A DNA stretch of 64,000 nucleotides, from positions 42,142,077 through 42,206,076 of the forward strand of contig NC_084834.1 of assembly GCF_033115175.1 (NCBI RefSeq), given 5' to 3'. The notes beneath the pieces are model-generated. The model was not told where the DNA came from and searched no databases. It saw nothing but the letters and a program-made list of their open reading frames with translations. Every line of letters starts with the position of its first letter. Position 1 is the first letter of the stretch. A program made the translations under genes and the position numbers. Positions 35,119 to 46,361 of the stretch are shown in pieces. Origin of the DNA: Lepus europaeus (lineage: Eukaryota; Chordata; Mammalia; Lagomorpha; Leporidae).

Positions 35119-36253
35119 TAAGAAAATATATATCAGAATGTTCTAAAGTGGAGATTTCCTTCCTCTGTCTCCCAGGAGCAAGGGAAATTTCTCTCTGATT
35201 TTCACTGTAGAAACTTTCAAAAGTAAGATGGGGAGGCTGTCCTCTAGACTGAGACATCCCAAACTTTTTAACTCAGATTTTTTTGTACTGAGCCTCCAGC
35301 AATTCACCAATTAGAGAATCGATACTCCTGTGCTGTACTGGCCTCTGTGAAGTTTCTGTCTGTGAGACTCTGCTTTGGCAGCTTGGCCTTCTCTGTATCT
35401 GCCTGTCTTTCTCTTCCATTTGAGGGCAGAGACATGCCCTCTGTATTCAACTGTCCAGTGAATCAAAGAAGAGTTGATTTTCAGTTTGTGCTGCTTTTCT
35501 TTTTCTTTTTTTATCTTCTTTTCTGGATAGGAGTGATAAGTCCTGAGATCTTTACATACTCACCTCAAAACTGTCAGAATTGTGTATTTCTCTTTTCTTA
35601 TTTCATCCCCTTAGCTGAGACAGGATTGTTAAAAGAGATGCAAGTTTGCTGATAGTCTATCCAGGAATTCAAATAAGCTCTGGTAAGATCTTTTCCCTAG
35701 GAATGTTGGAATTTGCTACTAAGAACTTCTTGGTAGAATTTCAGATGTTTACCTTTCTCTACTTACTCACAATGTGAAGAGAATTTTCTCTGATCTTCAA
35801 CAGAGAACTTGGCTGAATTACTGGAAAAGAAGTTTGTTGTATGTATGTTTGTGTGTGTGTATGTGTGAGTGCATGTTTGTGTGTGGGGGGGGGGGAGAGG
35901 GAGAGAGAAATATGAGCCCAGAATTGGCACTCAGGAGTCTGTTTATTCTCAAACTAGTCTACACTCTGGCTCTACCAATTCATAAACTACTATTGATGTG
36001 TTTGTATCATGTTAGGGCTCTCATCCTATTCAGATTAGGATGACTTCAGATGTTATTCTCAGTTTTCTTATTTCTCTAGATATTTTTGCTCAGTGACTTC
36101 ATGCTTTCATAGGTCTAAGAAAAATTATTGGTTTTCTGTTCCTCCCATGTTTCTTGTGATGCAAGAATGGAGGTGATTACTTCTAGTCTCTTTATATGTT
36201 AGAGCTGAAACCATCTGGAAATGATGTGCTTTTTAATTTTTGTTTTTAATGTA
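35119..36253. other. T-rich DNA, 1.1 kb, unresolved
   Basis: No gene recognised. The T-rich character suggests decayed antisense L1, but I cannot align it. Contains a TG/G-run simple repeat at 35836-35910. Confidence 0.4.
35836..35910. repeat. (TG)n with poly-G run
   Basis: TG-rich repeats ending in an 11-nt G run, then GA repeats. A spurious 89-codon frame spans it. Confidence 0.9.
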
Positions 36254-36627
36254 TTTTTAAGATTTATTTATTTTATATGAAGGGCAGAGTTACAGAGAGA
36301 GGGAATCACTTATCAGCCTTTTGGCTAAGATCAAATACAGAGAGAGGGAGAAACGCAGATGGAAATAAAGAGAGCTTCCATTCAACAGTTCACTCCTAAA
36401 AGGTCTGCAATGGATAGGGCTAGACCAAAAAGCCAGGAGCCAGGAGTTTCACCTCACTCTCCCATGTGATTGGCAGTGGTCCAAGTATTAGGGCCTTTTT
36501 TGACTGCTTTCCCAGGTGCATTAGCAGGGAGCTGGATCTGAATTGAGGCAATGGGGACTCAAACAAGGATCCATATGGAATTCCAGCATTGCAGGCAGAA
36601 GCCTTTGCAATGCACCAAAATGCAGCC
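36254..36627 (-). mobile_element. C-type SINE, antisense, carrying a U2 fragment
   Basis: Full-length antisense SINE (tail at left, degenerate head ending 'atgcagcc'). Its purine tract is interrupted at 36305-36336 by non-SINE sequence flanked by a 13-bp direct repeat. Confidence 0.88.
36305..36336 (+). pseudogene. RNU2: U2 snRNA 5'-end retrofragment, 32 nt
   Basis: The 32 nt match the first 30 nt of U2 snRNA with three substitutions, including the intact core 'gccttttggctaagatcaa'. Perfect 13-bp direct repeats ACAGAGAGAGGGA flank it at 36292-36304 and 36337-36349. There is no A tail and the rest of U2 is missing. This fits a 3'-truncated cDNA of U2 integrated with a target duplication. It is too short to act as U2: it lacks the branch-point-pairing and Sm regions. 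Confidence 0.88.
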
Positions 36628-37069
36628 TATAATGTTTGTTTTTAACTTATGAATCTTTTAGATTTTCCTATTTTTAAGTTGCTACTTATATTTAATTTTC
36701 TTGGTATCTTGATTCATACCTTTTAACATTTTCCTCTTTTTCATATTTTATTATTGATATTTATGTTCTCTTTCATATCAAGTCAATTAGCTATAATGGA
36801 CTTCACAAATAATGCAGCTTTTTCTTTTGAAATATCACTGTGTATGTGTAGGTGTATGTCCTTGAGGTCACCTGTTTTTATGTACATACTTAACTGTGAA
36901 TTTTTTTACAAGAGTGATTCACAGCTGCCTCAACATAATGAACACAGTACAGCCTCGAGCTTCCTGCTCCATCTCCTGGGATTCCACCCTGAGTGGTTCC
37001 ATCTGCAGAGCTTTGACCACACAGAAAAAATCATCAAGCTTGAAATTTTATGAACCTACGTTTCTCTTT
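36628..37069. other. AT-rich DNA, no gene
   Basis: A 99-codon plus frame (36754-37053) lies here; its last 30 or so residues are of mixed composition, but I recognise no family. Confidence 0.4.
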
Positions 37070-37382
37070 GTTTTTAAGATTATATTTATTTATTTATTTA
37101 TTTGGTAAGTAGAGTTACAGAGAGAGAGATCTTCCAATTGCTACTTCACTCTACAAATCACCACAGATGGCCGGAGCTGGGCCAATCAGTAACCAAGAGA
37201 TTTTTCTGGGTCTCCCAGATGGGTGCAGAGGCCCAAGCGCTTAGCCATGTTTCACTGGTTTCCCAGGCACATTAGCAGAGAGCTAGATCAGAAGAGGAGC
37301 AGCCAGGACAGTAACCAGTGCTTGTAAGGGATGCTGGCACTGCAAGCAAAGGCTTAGCCTACTAAGCCACAGCACAGGCCCC
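37070..37382 (-). mobile_element. C-type SINE, antisense
   Basis: Tail (ATTTATTTATTTATTT), purine tract, body and head ('aagccacagcacaggcc') in antisense order. Confidence 0.9.
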
Positions 37383-37972
37383 AAAGCCAAATTCCTTAAT
37401 TAATATTTTATGTTTTATAATTTTCTGCTGTTTTAAAAGGGGAAAGTTATTATATAACAATTATAATGTATTTATTACTACAATGACTGATTTTTTTGAA
37501 GCATGATGATATACTATACATATTAAATCGATATTTTGGTGAGGTTTGACCTTTGATATCATCACCATGATGTAGTTAAAGAACATTATCAGCACTTCCC
37601 ACAGTCCATCTTGGCCTTTGGTCATCACCTCTCCAACTCCTCCTTACCATGCTACATCACCTGGAAACCATCAACTGTGTTTTCCTAGTGTAAATCACAT
37701 ATTTTCAGGAATTTGATACAAGAATTATCAAATAATATTAAAAAGGCTGTCTTGCATGTGTAGTCTTTTTGCTTCCACTGGCTTTGGGCCTAGAACTCCT
37801 CTTTACTGTGAGACAAAGAACCCTCACTCACTGCAGTTAGCCTGTCACTTTGTAAGGATCTATCATTCTGGCTCAGTCATGGTGTGGACTTTTGTTTCAG
37901 TGCACACATCAATACCCCTCCTAAAGCCCCTATATTTCTGTATTTCAGAACCCTTAGTAAGCGAGTACTCTT

Positions 37973-38313
37973 TTTTTTTTTTTTTACAGGCAGAGTGGAC
38001 AGTGAGAGAGAGACAGAGAGAAAGGTCTTCCTTTTGCCATTGGTTCACCCTCCAATGGCCGCCGCGGTAGGCGCGCTGCGGCCAGCGCACCGCACTGATC
38101 CGATGGCAGGAGCCAGGGGCTTATCCTGGTCTCCCATGGGGTGCAGGACCCAAGGACTTGGGCCATCCTCCACTGCACTCCTGGCCACAGCAGAGAGCTG
38201 GCCTGGAAGAGGGGCAACCGGGACAGGATCGGTGCCCCGACCGGGACTAGAACCCGGTGTGCCGGCGCCGCAAGGCGGAGGATTAGCCTAGTGAGCCGCG
38301 GCGCCGGCCTAGG
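37973..38313 (-). mobile_element. Young C-type SINE, antisense, with target duplication
   Basis: Full-length, CpG-rich, near-consensus copy. Duplication GAGTACTCTT at 37963-37972 and 38314-38323. Confidence 0.96.
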
Positions 38314-39027
38314 GAGTACTCTTCCACCAGCCCAGGTAGGGTGTATGTAGATACATTGGGTGCATCATATGGAGAGTTAGTCTATGAGCAATGAGGCTCT
38401 ATTAATTGCAAGGTGTTATATCTATAGTATGCTTCCTGCTCTCTTGCTATAATTAAATATTTGTACACTTAAGTCTTGTGTGCCTGTTGTCTGTTCTCAA
38501 AGATGTTCTAAAAGATGTCAAATCATGCCTTGGTTTCCTCCCTGGGTGCCTTTTTTTTTTTCTATCTTCTAATTTTGGCTACACAGTCTGGCCAGGGAAT
38601 GGTGAACCATTCACTATGCACATGTTCTCTTGTTTCTTCACTCGGCACGATTACTGTAAGCTCTATTAATGTTTATCTTTATATCAATAGTTAATTTTGC
38701 ATCTCTGTTATTGGTGAGTACTGTTCATTTAATACTGTAGCATGTGTCAATAGACAATTGTGCTGTTTCTAGTTTGGAGCTATTACAAATTAAACTACTA
38801 AGACCACATGGATAAATAGCCTAAATATAGAGTAAAAAATGGCTAGGTCCTTATGTGTGTTTCGGTGGTGGTTCTTGTAATTACCTATTTAAGAATCTAC
38901 CAAACCAAAATGGTTTTTTAAAGTACTTGCTCCACAGAGATGAAGACAGTTGGAACTGCTCAGCATCCTCATCAGCACCTGGTGTTACCATTTTTTTCAA
39001 TTTGAATAATATACTAGGGTTTTAATA

Positions 39028-39415
39028 CTTTCTTTTTTTTTTGTTTTGTTTTGTTTTTCTTTCTTTCTTTCTTTTTTTGACAGGCAGAGTTAGACAGTGA
39101 GAGAGAGAGAGAGAGACAGAGAGAAAGATCTTCTTTTTTCCGTTGGTTCACCCCCCAATGGCCGCTGCGGCCGGTGCACTGTGGCCGGCGCACTGCGCTG
39201 ATCCAAAGCCAGGAGCCAGGTGTTTCTCCAGGTCTCCCATGCAGGTGCAGGGCCCAAGCAGTTGGGCCATCATCCACTGCACTCCTGGTCCACAGCAGAG
39301 AGCTGGACTGGAAGAGGAGCAACCGGGGCAGAGTCCGGAGCCCCAACTGGGACTAGAACCAGGGGTGCTGGCACCACAGGTGAAGGATTAGACTATTGAG
39401 CCGCAGTGAGGGCCT
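39028..39415 (-). mobile_element. Young C-type SINE, antisense, with target duplication
   Basis: Full-length copy with an expanded TTTC/TTTG tail (39030-39078). Duplication GTTTTAATA at 39019-39027 and 39416-39424. Confidence 0.94.
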
Positions 39416-39523
39416 GTTTTAATAATTTCAATATGAATATAACTTGTATTTGCATGTTTATTAATGATGTTGAACATCTATAAATGTACTTATTTGTATA
39501 TTTGTCCTTATCTTTTGCAAACC

Positions 39524-39825
39524 ATTTATTTATTTATTCATACAGACAGTAAGAGGGAAAGACAGGGAGAAAGGTCTTTCATCTGCTGCTTCACTACCCA
39601 AATGGCCGCAATGGCCAGAGCTTTGCTATTATGAAGCCAGGAGCTGGGAGCTTCCTCTGGGTTTCCCACATGGGTTCACAAGCCCAAGGACTTGGACCAT
39701 CTTCTACTGCTTTCCCAATCCATAGCAGAGAGCTGGATTGGAAGAGGAGCAGCTGGGACTTGAACTGGCACGGATGCTAGTGCCCTAGGCGGGGGATTAA
39801 TCTATTGCGCCACTGTGCCAGGCCC
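39524..39825 (-). mobile_element. C-type SINE, antisense, with target duplication
   Basis: Older-type SINE with duplication TTGCAAACC at 39515-39523 and 39826-39834. Confidence 0.94.
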
Positions 39826-39908
39826 TTGCAAACCTTTTTAACTGAACTGTTGTATCTTTACTATTGAGAGCATTTTATATGCATTAGATACATGTGTATC
39901 CTACCAGT

Positions 39909-40233
39909 TTAAAGATTTCTTTACTTGAAAGTCATAGTTACAGAGAGAGAAAGAAAGAGAAATATAGGCAGAGACACAGAAAGAGATATTCCATCCGTTG
40001 GTTCACTGCCCAGATGTCCTCAATGAACAGAGTTGAGCCATGTATAACCCAGAGTCATCTGTGTCTCCAAAGTGGTTGGCAGGGACCCAAAACACTTGAG
40101 CCCTCTTGTAGTGCCTTTTGAGGCCATTATCAGGCAACTGAATCAGAAGTGGAGCAGCCAGGACTCCCACAGGCACATTGAATGCTTGTGTGGCAGGTGG
40201 TGACTTTACATGCTACACCACAAACACTGGCCC
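39909..40233 (-). mobile_element. Old C-type SINE, antisense
   Basis: Tail, purine tract, body ('gtggttggcagggaccc') and degenerate head ('caaacactggccc'). Confidence 0.82.
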
Positions 40234-40242
40234 AAAGCCTGC

Positions 40243-40528
40243 TTTTTTAAAGATTTATTTTACCTGTTTCAAAAGGAAAGTAACAGAGAGGAAGGGAGAG
40301 ACAAAGAAACAATGAGATCTTCCATCAGGTGGTTCATTCTCAAACTGCCCACAACAGCTGGAACTTGGCCAGATGGAAGCCAGGAGCCTGGAAAAACATT
40401 AGTGTCTCCCATGTGTAAGTCAGGCCACCACTTTGCCAGGTACGTTAGCAGTGAGGTGGATCGAAAGTGGAATGGCTGATTCCAGGTCACAGGTGGTGAC
40501 TTAATCCACTGTGAAACAATGAGAGACT
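40243..40528 (-). mobile_element. Old C-type SINE, antisense
   Basis: Starts about 10 bp after the previous SINE and has the same orientation. 'aaagatttatttt' tail, purine tract, shortened body and degenerate head. Confidence 0.8.
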
Positions 40529-41020
40529 GTTATTTTTCTTTTTGTTTATCAGATATTTGATGTCAAATACCATTCAATCTTTGCTTGGCATTTCACTTTT
40601 ATAAGCATTTTCAGACAAAAGAAATTCTTATTTTGGTGAAGTGAAATTTGTTATATTTTTCTTAGATAAATTATTTTTCTAGTGTTTGTCTTATAAATTC
40701 CTGTCCTAAATTCACAGGTATTTTCCTTTTTGTTATTATCAAGAAGTTCAATATGGTAAGACTTTTTTCAGTTAGGTTTATGATCAGTTTGCTTGGATTT
40801 TTATACACTATAAAGTTTTAGTCTGAAATTTATGTATTTGTTTATGTTTTCCCAAATATTTCTGAACTGTTTTTTGAAAAAAAAAAAAAAACTACTCTTT
40901 GTTCACTGAAATAACCATACAACTTTGTCAAAGCTCAATTGACCTTTTATATATTGGTACGTTTCTGCACAAACTATCCCATTCCATTGATTTGTTTTTC
41001 TCTTTGCATCAATATCCAAT

Positions 41021-41322
41021 TTTAAAGATTACAATTGAACACACACACACACACACACAGAGGTATCCTCCATCTACTGATCCACTCTCCATATGCCTAC
41101 AAAAGCTGGGGCTAGGTGAAGCCAAAGCCAGGAGTCCCAAACTCAATCCAGGTCTCCCACAGAGGTGACAGGACCAAAGTGTTTGACTTATCCCCTGTTG
41201 CCTCCAAGATGCACATGACCAGGAACCTGGAACTGGAATGGGAGCCTGGACTTAAACTCAGACATCCAACATGAGACGCTAGATTCCCAAGTGGCATCTT
41301 AATGAATGCACCCAATGTGCCT
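41021..41322 (-). mobile_element. Old C-type SINE, antisense, with (CA)n
   Basis: Antisense SINE whose purine tract has become a CA repeat (41039-41060). Body and head are diverged. Confidence 0.75.
41039..41060. repeat. (CA)n microsatellite
   Basis: About 10 CA units inside the SINE purine-tract position. Confidence 0.9.
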
Positions 41323-41371
41323 ATAAATATTTTTAGTATGGTGAGTATACTCTTGGTGAAATGACTATATG

Positions 41372-41600
41372 GCAGTAGATATTTAACCTCACATTTAGGA
41401 TGCCTGCATCCCACAACAGTACTGCGGTTGGATTCCTGTCTCCATTTCCTTACTTTAGCTTTCTGCTGATGCAGAACCTGATAAAAAGTGGTGATGGCTC
41501 AAATAATTGGATCCACCCACTGATGAGTATACTTGTATTATATCCTCAGTTTCCAGCTTTGGCTGCAACTCTGCCTTAGACCAGTGCCAGCCAATGCAGG
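41372..41600 (+). mobile_element. Old C-type SINE, very diverged
   Basis: Weak but ordered landmarks: 'gcctgcatcccacaacag', 'agctttctgctgatgcagaa', 'gtggtgatggctcaaataat'. Confidence 0.55.
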
Positions 41601-42904
41601 GACCTCCTATGATTTCAGATTAAAGAAGTGGCTGCTTTACTCTCTATCTAGAACAACGAATCTCACATGTGTGACCTATGTTAACAGAGAATGACAGAAA
41701 ATCTTCTCAGGAGAGATGGTGCAATGCCCTCTCTGTGTATAAGGATGAGTAACTATTTGAGTTTCCTATAGTCCTGTGAACCCTGAGATAATTCAAAGTG
41801 GATTTTAGAGTGAGAACTTCTGGGTGCATACTTGAATTACAATAAGCCTACTCTAGAATGTAGGTCATGTGGGAAAACTTGAAGCCCTGAAAACAGAGTT
41901 GGTAAAGGAAAATGAGCTTGTTTTTCCAGGGACAGAGGTGGCTGCCATAAAGATATGACCAAAACCAGAACAGAATCAGAATCAATTTATGACCACCTCA
42001 GCAGACGTAGGAGGGGAAGAAGGAAATGAGGAAATGGACTAATTGGCACTGTGCTTAAAAACTAACAATATTAACAGAATAATAACTGACGAATTATTAC
42101 ATTGAATGCAAAAAGACAAAATTAGATGTTGTCTGTCTTTAACTTCTTGTAATTCTGACTTGTTTCATTCCATTTCCTATCTCTACCATGAAGACAAATA
42201 AAGCCTCTTAAAGTGAAATTAAACTTCAGGGGAAAAATTGCGTTTTTATTATGGATATGATTATTATAACTTGTTAGAAATCAATTCATATGGATTGTTA
42301 AACATTTGATACAAGTGTCACTTAAAAAGAATTAAAATTCCTATCTTATCGTCTTACTTTTGCTTTGTATTTTCTTTAACAAATAACTGCAGAGCATTAC
42401 TAATATAACCATGTACATAAAAATATACTTTTAACATATTAATTTATCAAACAATATTGAATCTCCTCCTGAAGTCTGTCTGGCTCCAGTGCACATTTTG
42501 TATTTTTGTACTATTATTAGGTATTTTTTGTAGTCTTCTAGTATAGTATTATGTTTAATAAGGTGAGTCCCTTTAGTACATACTTAATATGAAAACTTTT
42601 GGAATATCTCCTTCCATTCCAAAATAATTAGTACTCATTTGAATTACGAGAAGATTTGAACCACAATGAACACTGAAAGTGACATATTTATATACTGATG
42701 AGTCCTTTCAAACAGTGACATGCTTAACTTAATCTTGGTGAAAATCTGTTTTAAGTACCTGAAATAAAGTTCTGCTTAATCCAATTCATATTTGTGACAC
42801 ATTATTTCTAAATTTTCAATGATGTAAATTGCTATATTTAATAGTCTTAATTGTGTATTAAACAAATAACTACATTAGTGATTAATTAAATAATTCAATG
42901 TTTT
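41601..42904. other. Single-copy DNA, 1.3 kb
   Basis: No gene, RNA or repeat recognised. Confidence 0.45.
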
Positions 42905-43505
42905 TTGTTAAAATAAACATACCCCCCACCTACCTCCTTTGCTCCCGCTGTCAATCTCCTTCCTCTTTTATTTTTCTTTTAATTTTTGTAATGACATACT
43001 TTCAATTTACTTCACAATCACAAGTGTAATCTTCCATTAAATGAAGAATTCAGCAAGTAGTAAGTAGAAAGACCACTGTTTTTCAGGATTGTGGACAAAG
43101 ACTATAAACAATAATCAATCTCAATTTCACTCATATTCATTACTTTCTTGTACTCTATATATTAGTTACCACAAATCAATGAAAACTTATGATATGTATC
43201 TTTTGGGGACTGGCTTATTTCACTGTGCATAACAATCTCCAATTCCAATTTCTTGTTTCTGTTGCAAAAACAAGAATCCATGATTTTTTATGGTTCAGTA
43301 GTATTTCATAATTATGAATGGATATATAAGCATTTTCATTACCCATTCATCAATTGATAGATATCTGGGTTGATTTCATGTCTCAGTTATTTAAATTGAG
43401 GTACAATAAACATGAGGTTACAAACAACTCTTTCAAATGCTGATTTTTTTTCCTTTGGGTAAATTTCCAGGAGTGGGATGGTGAGGTTATATGATAGATC
43501 TACAC
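42905..43505 (-). mobile_element. Ancient L1 3' end, antisense
   Basis: C-rich complement of the purine tract (42921-42965), then the antisense 3' UTR ('agttaccacaaatcaatgaa' region) and the antisense end of ORF2 ('catcaattgatagatatctg', 'cctttgggtaaatttcc'). Same broad type as 34611-35118. Confidence 0.78.
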
Positions 43506-44350
43506 TCAGATTTCCATTCACATCAAGATTCATTTTCAAGTTTCTTTATATACAGAAGATCAATTTAGCATATATTAAGTAAAGATTTCAACAGTTTGCA
43601 CCCACACAGAAACAGAAAGTGTAAAATACTGTTTGAGTACTAGTTATAGCATTAATTCACATTGGACAACTCATTAAGGACAGAGATCCTACATGGGGAG
43701 TAAGTGCACAGTGACTCCTCTTGTTGACTTAACAATTGACACTCTTGTTTATGGCGTCAATAATCTCCCTAGGCTCTTGTCATGAGTTGCCAAGGATATG
43801 GAAGCCTTTTGTGTTCTCTATCTCTGATCTTATTTAGACAAGGTCATAGTCAAAGTGGAAGTTCTCTCCTCCCTTCAGAGAAAGGTACCTCCTTCTTTGA
43901 TGGCCTGTTCTTTCCACTGGCATCTCACTTGCAGAGATCTTTCATTAGGTCTTTTTGTTTGTTTGTTTTGTTTGGCAAGAGTGTCTTGGCTTTCCATGCC
44001 AAAAATACTCTCACACGCTTTTCAGCCAGATTTGAATGCCTTTAGGGCTGATTCTGAGGCCAGAGTGCTGTTTAGGACATTTGCCATTCTATGGGTCTGC
44101 TGTATATCCTGCTTCCCATGTTGGATTGCTCTCTCCTTTTTAATTCTATCTGTTAGTGTTAGCAGACACTAGTCTTGTTTATGTGATCCCTTTGACTCTT
44201 AATCCTATCATTATGATCAATTGTGAACTGAAACTGATAATTTTGACTAGTGAGATGGCATTGGTACATACCACCTTGATGGGATTGAATTGGAATCCCC
44301 TGGCACGTTTCTAACTCTACCATTTGGGGCAAGTTTGATTGAGCATGTCC
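43506..44350 (-). mobile_element. Younger L1 3' UTR lacking its 3' terminus, antisense
   Basis: Closely resembles the 3' UTRs at 23.05-24.03 kb and 29.76-30.36 kb and extends further into the proximal 3' UTR. It starts about 130 bp short of the true 3' end: the polypurine and terminal AATAAA parts are missing. It is less diverged than the L1 sequence on either side. Confidence 0.82.
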
Positions 44351-44492
44351 CAATTTATAATTCTCTTTCATTGTTGTATATTTTTTTCTCGTTTTGGAAT
44401 AAAGGTAATGTCGATCTCATAGAAAGAATTTTGGAGGTTTCCTTTTTTTTCAATTGTTTTGAATTGGAGTTAGTGCTTAAAACATCTGGTAG

Positions 44493-44765
44493 AGGGGCAG
44501 GCACTGTGGTGCAGTGGGTGCCAGTTTGAGTTCTGGCTCCTCCACTTCTGATCCAGCACACTGCAGATATGCCTCAGAAAGCAGCAGAAGATGGCAAAGT
44601 GCTTTGGCCCCTGCACCCATGTGGAACACCTGGATAAAACTGTGGCTCCTAGCATGGGTTTTTCCCAGCCCTGATTGTTGCAGTCATTTAGGGAATGAAA
44701 CACAATGGAAGATCTCTCCCTCTCTCTGTAATTCTGACTTTCAAATAAGTAAATAAGTCCTTTAA
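44493..44765 (+). mobile_element. C-type SINE in old L1
   Basis: Head with a deletion between the A-box and B-box regions ('ggtgcagtgggtgccagttt'), body, short CT tract, AAATAAGTAAATAAGT tail. It interrupts the L1 reverse-transcriptase region. Confidence 0.85.
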
Positions 44766-44904
44766 ATAAATTAAAGCTTGTTAGAATTTAGCATTGCATT
44801 CAGACCTGGGATTTTCTCTGTTGCAAGGGTCATTATTACTGATTGCAACTCCATCATGGTTATTGGTCTATTTAGGTTTTGCATATCTTCATGACTCAAT
44901 TTTT

Positions 44905-45067
44905 TCTTTTCTCTTTTTATTTATTTTTGTGTTTTTTTCTTTATTTTAGCCTTGCAAAATTCAAGGCCCCCCAAAATTGGGTAACAACTCAGAATTGTTC
45001 CTCTCCACAGAAATCTTTAGTAAAAGGTGAAAGAAGATTAATATGATCTGAAGAGGAACCAGAGTAT
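44905..45067 (-). pseudogene. RNU5: U5 snRNA retropseudogene
   Basis: The minus strand from 45067 to 44947 matches essentially full-length U5 snRNA: the start 'atactctggtt', the loop I core 'gccttttactaaag' (here 'accttttactaaag'), 'gtggagaggaaca', the Sm-site-like 'aattttggggg' and the 3' stem 'gcaaggcta'. An A-rich tail of about 40 nt follows (44905-44946). The insertion is flanked by CATGACTCAATTTTT at 44890-44904 and 45068-45082. This is a reverse-transcribed copy placed by L1 into L1 ORF2. Without the U5 promoter and with substitutions it is unlikely to be expressed. Confidence 0.93.
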
Positions 45068-45264
45068 CATGACTCAATTTTTGGAGATTGTGTGTGTCCA
45101 GATATTTAGCCATTTTTTTCCCTAGATTTTGCAGGTTTTTTTTTTTTTTTTTGCATATAGCAGTTTGTAGTAATTCCTGATGATTCTTTTCATCCCTATT
45201 GTACTTGTAATGTCTCCTTTCTCATCACTGATTTAATTAACTTGGGTCTTCTTCCCACCTCTCT

Positions 45265-45279
45265 CTCTTTCTTTCTTTC

Positions 45280-45351
<72 letters not shown>
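45265..45351. repeat. (TTTC)n microsatellite
   Basis: About 20 TTTC units in the antisense L1 at a position that is a short T/C-rich patch in the homologous element. Confidence 0.95.
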
Positions 45352-45423
45352 TTTGTTAGTTGGAGCAATAGTTTATAAACTTTGTTTATGTTTTCCAAAA
45401 ACTTTTCTTCTCCACTTAACTAT

Positions 45424-45623
45424 TTTAAAAAAAATTTTATTTTAAGCCAGGAGCTCCTTCCTGGGTGGCAGTGGCGAGTACTTGAGCCATTTTCTACTGC
45501 TTTTCCCAGGCCATTAGCTGGCAGATGGTTTGGAAGTGGAACTGCCAGGGTATGAACCAGAGCCCATATTGGATGCTCCCATTGCTCATCATGACTTTAC
45601 CCCTTATGCCATAACACTAGCCT
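45424..45623 (-). mobile_element. Partial C-type SINE, antisense
   Basis: The tail is joined directly to the body ('aagccaggagctcc'): the purine tract and half the body are deleted. The head end is 'cataacactagcctcc'. Confidence 0.75.
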
Positions 45624-45687
45624 CCAGTATCTCATAAGTCTTGATATGTTGTATTGTCATCTTTCATGTGTAAGAATTTTATTTTAT

Positions 45688-45895
45688 TTTATTTTTTTAA
45701 CTTTTATTTAGTAAATATAAATTTCCAAAGTACAGTTTATGGATTACAATGGCTTCCCCCCTCCATAACTTCCCTCCCACCCGCACCCCTCCCATCTCCC
45801 GCTCCCTCTCCCATTCCATTCACATCAAGATTCATTTTCAATTATCTTTATATACAGAATATCGATTTAGTATATATTAAATAAAGATTTTGTTT
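45688..45895 (-). mobile_element. L1 3' end, antisense, about 200 bp
   Basis: Strongly 5'-truncated rabbit-type L1: poly-T, the complement of the terminal 3' UTR, the C-rich complement of the purine tract (45752-45817), ending at 'aaataaagatttt'. Inserted into the old L1 endonuclease region. Confidence 0.9.
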
Positions 45896-45977
45896 TGATT
45901 TCTCCTATCACTGTCCATTCAGGAGCATGTTGTTCATTTTCTTGTGTTTGGATATTTTTTAGTTTCTTAAGTTATTT

Positions 45978-46304
45978 CTTTTATTAAAGATTTATTTTAT
46001 TTATTTGAAAGAGTTACAGAGAGAGGTAGAGACAGAGTGAGAGGGGTCTTCCATCCACTAGTTCACTCCCCAGATAGCCACAACAGCTGGAGCTATGCTG
46101 ATCCAAAGCCAGGAGCCAGGAGCTTCTTCCGGGTCTCCCACATGGATGTAGGGGCCCAAGGACCTGGGCCATCTTCTACTGCTTTCGCAGGCCATAGCAG
46201 AAAGCTGGATCAGAAGAGGAGCATCTGGGACTAGAACTGGCCCATATGGGATGCCAGTGCTTCAGGCCAGCACCTTAACCCGCTGCGCTACAGCACTGGT
46301 CCCT
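45978..46304 (-). mobile_element. C-type SINE, antisense, with target duplication
   Basis: Full-length SINE with duplication CTTAAGTTATTT at 45966-45977 and 46305-46316, inside old L1 sequence. Confidence 0.95.
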
Positions 46305-46361
46305 CTTAAGTTATTTATTTCAAGCTTCATTCCATGGTGGTCAGTAAAGATATAGGGTATG

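Larger units (their letters stand above)
37480..41020 (-). mobile_element. Ancient L1, antisense, in pieces
   Basis: Outside the SINEs, the sequence follows the order of the end of ORF2 and 3' region of old mammalian L1s read in reverse. About 37560-37790 ('agaacattatcagcacttcc', 'ggaaaccatcaactgtgttt'); 38690-39000 ('agtttggagctattacaaat', 'gctcagcatcctcatcagca'); 39420-39520; 39835-39908; 40530-41020 ('cttagataaatt', 'caactttgtcaaagctcaat'). It is very diverged with no usable frame. Five SINEs split it and a sixth abuts its right end. Confidence 0.7.

Noticed and set aside
45265-45351. TTTC repeat as a CRISPR-like or protein repeat array
   Set aside because: Simple tetranucleotide microsatellite with no spacers.
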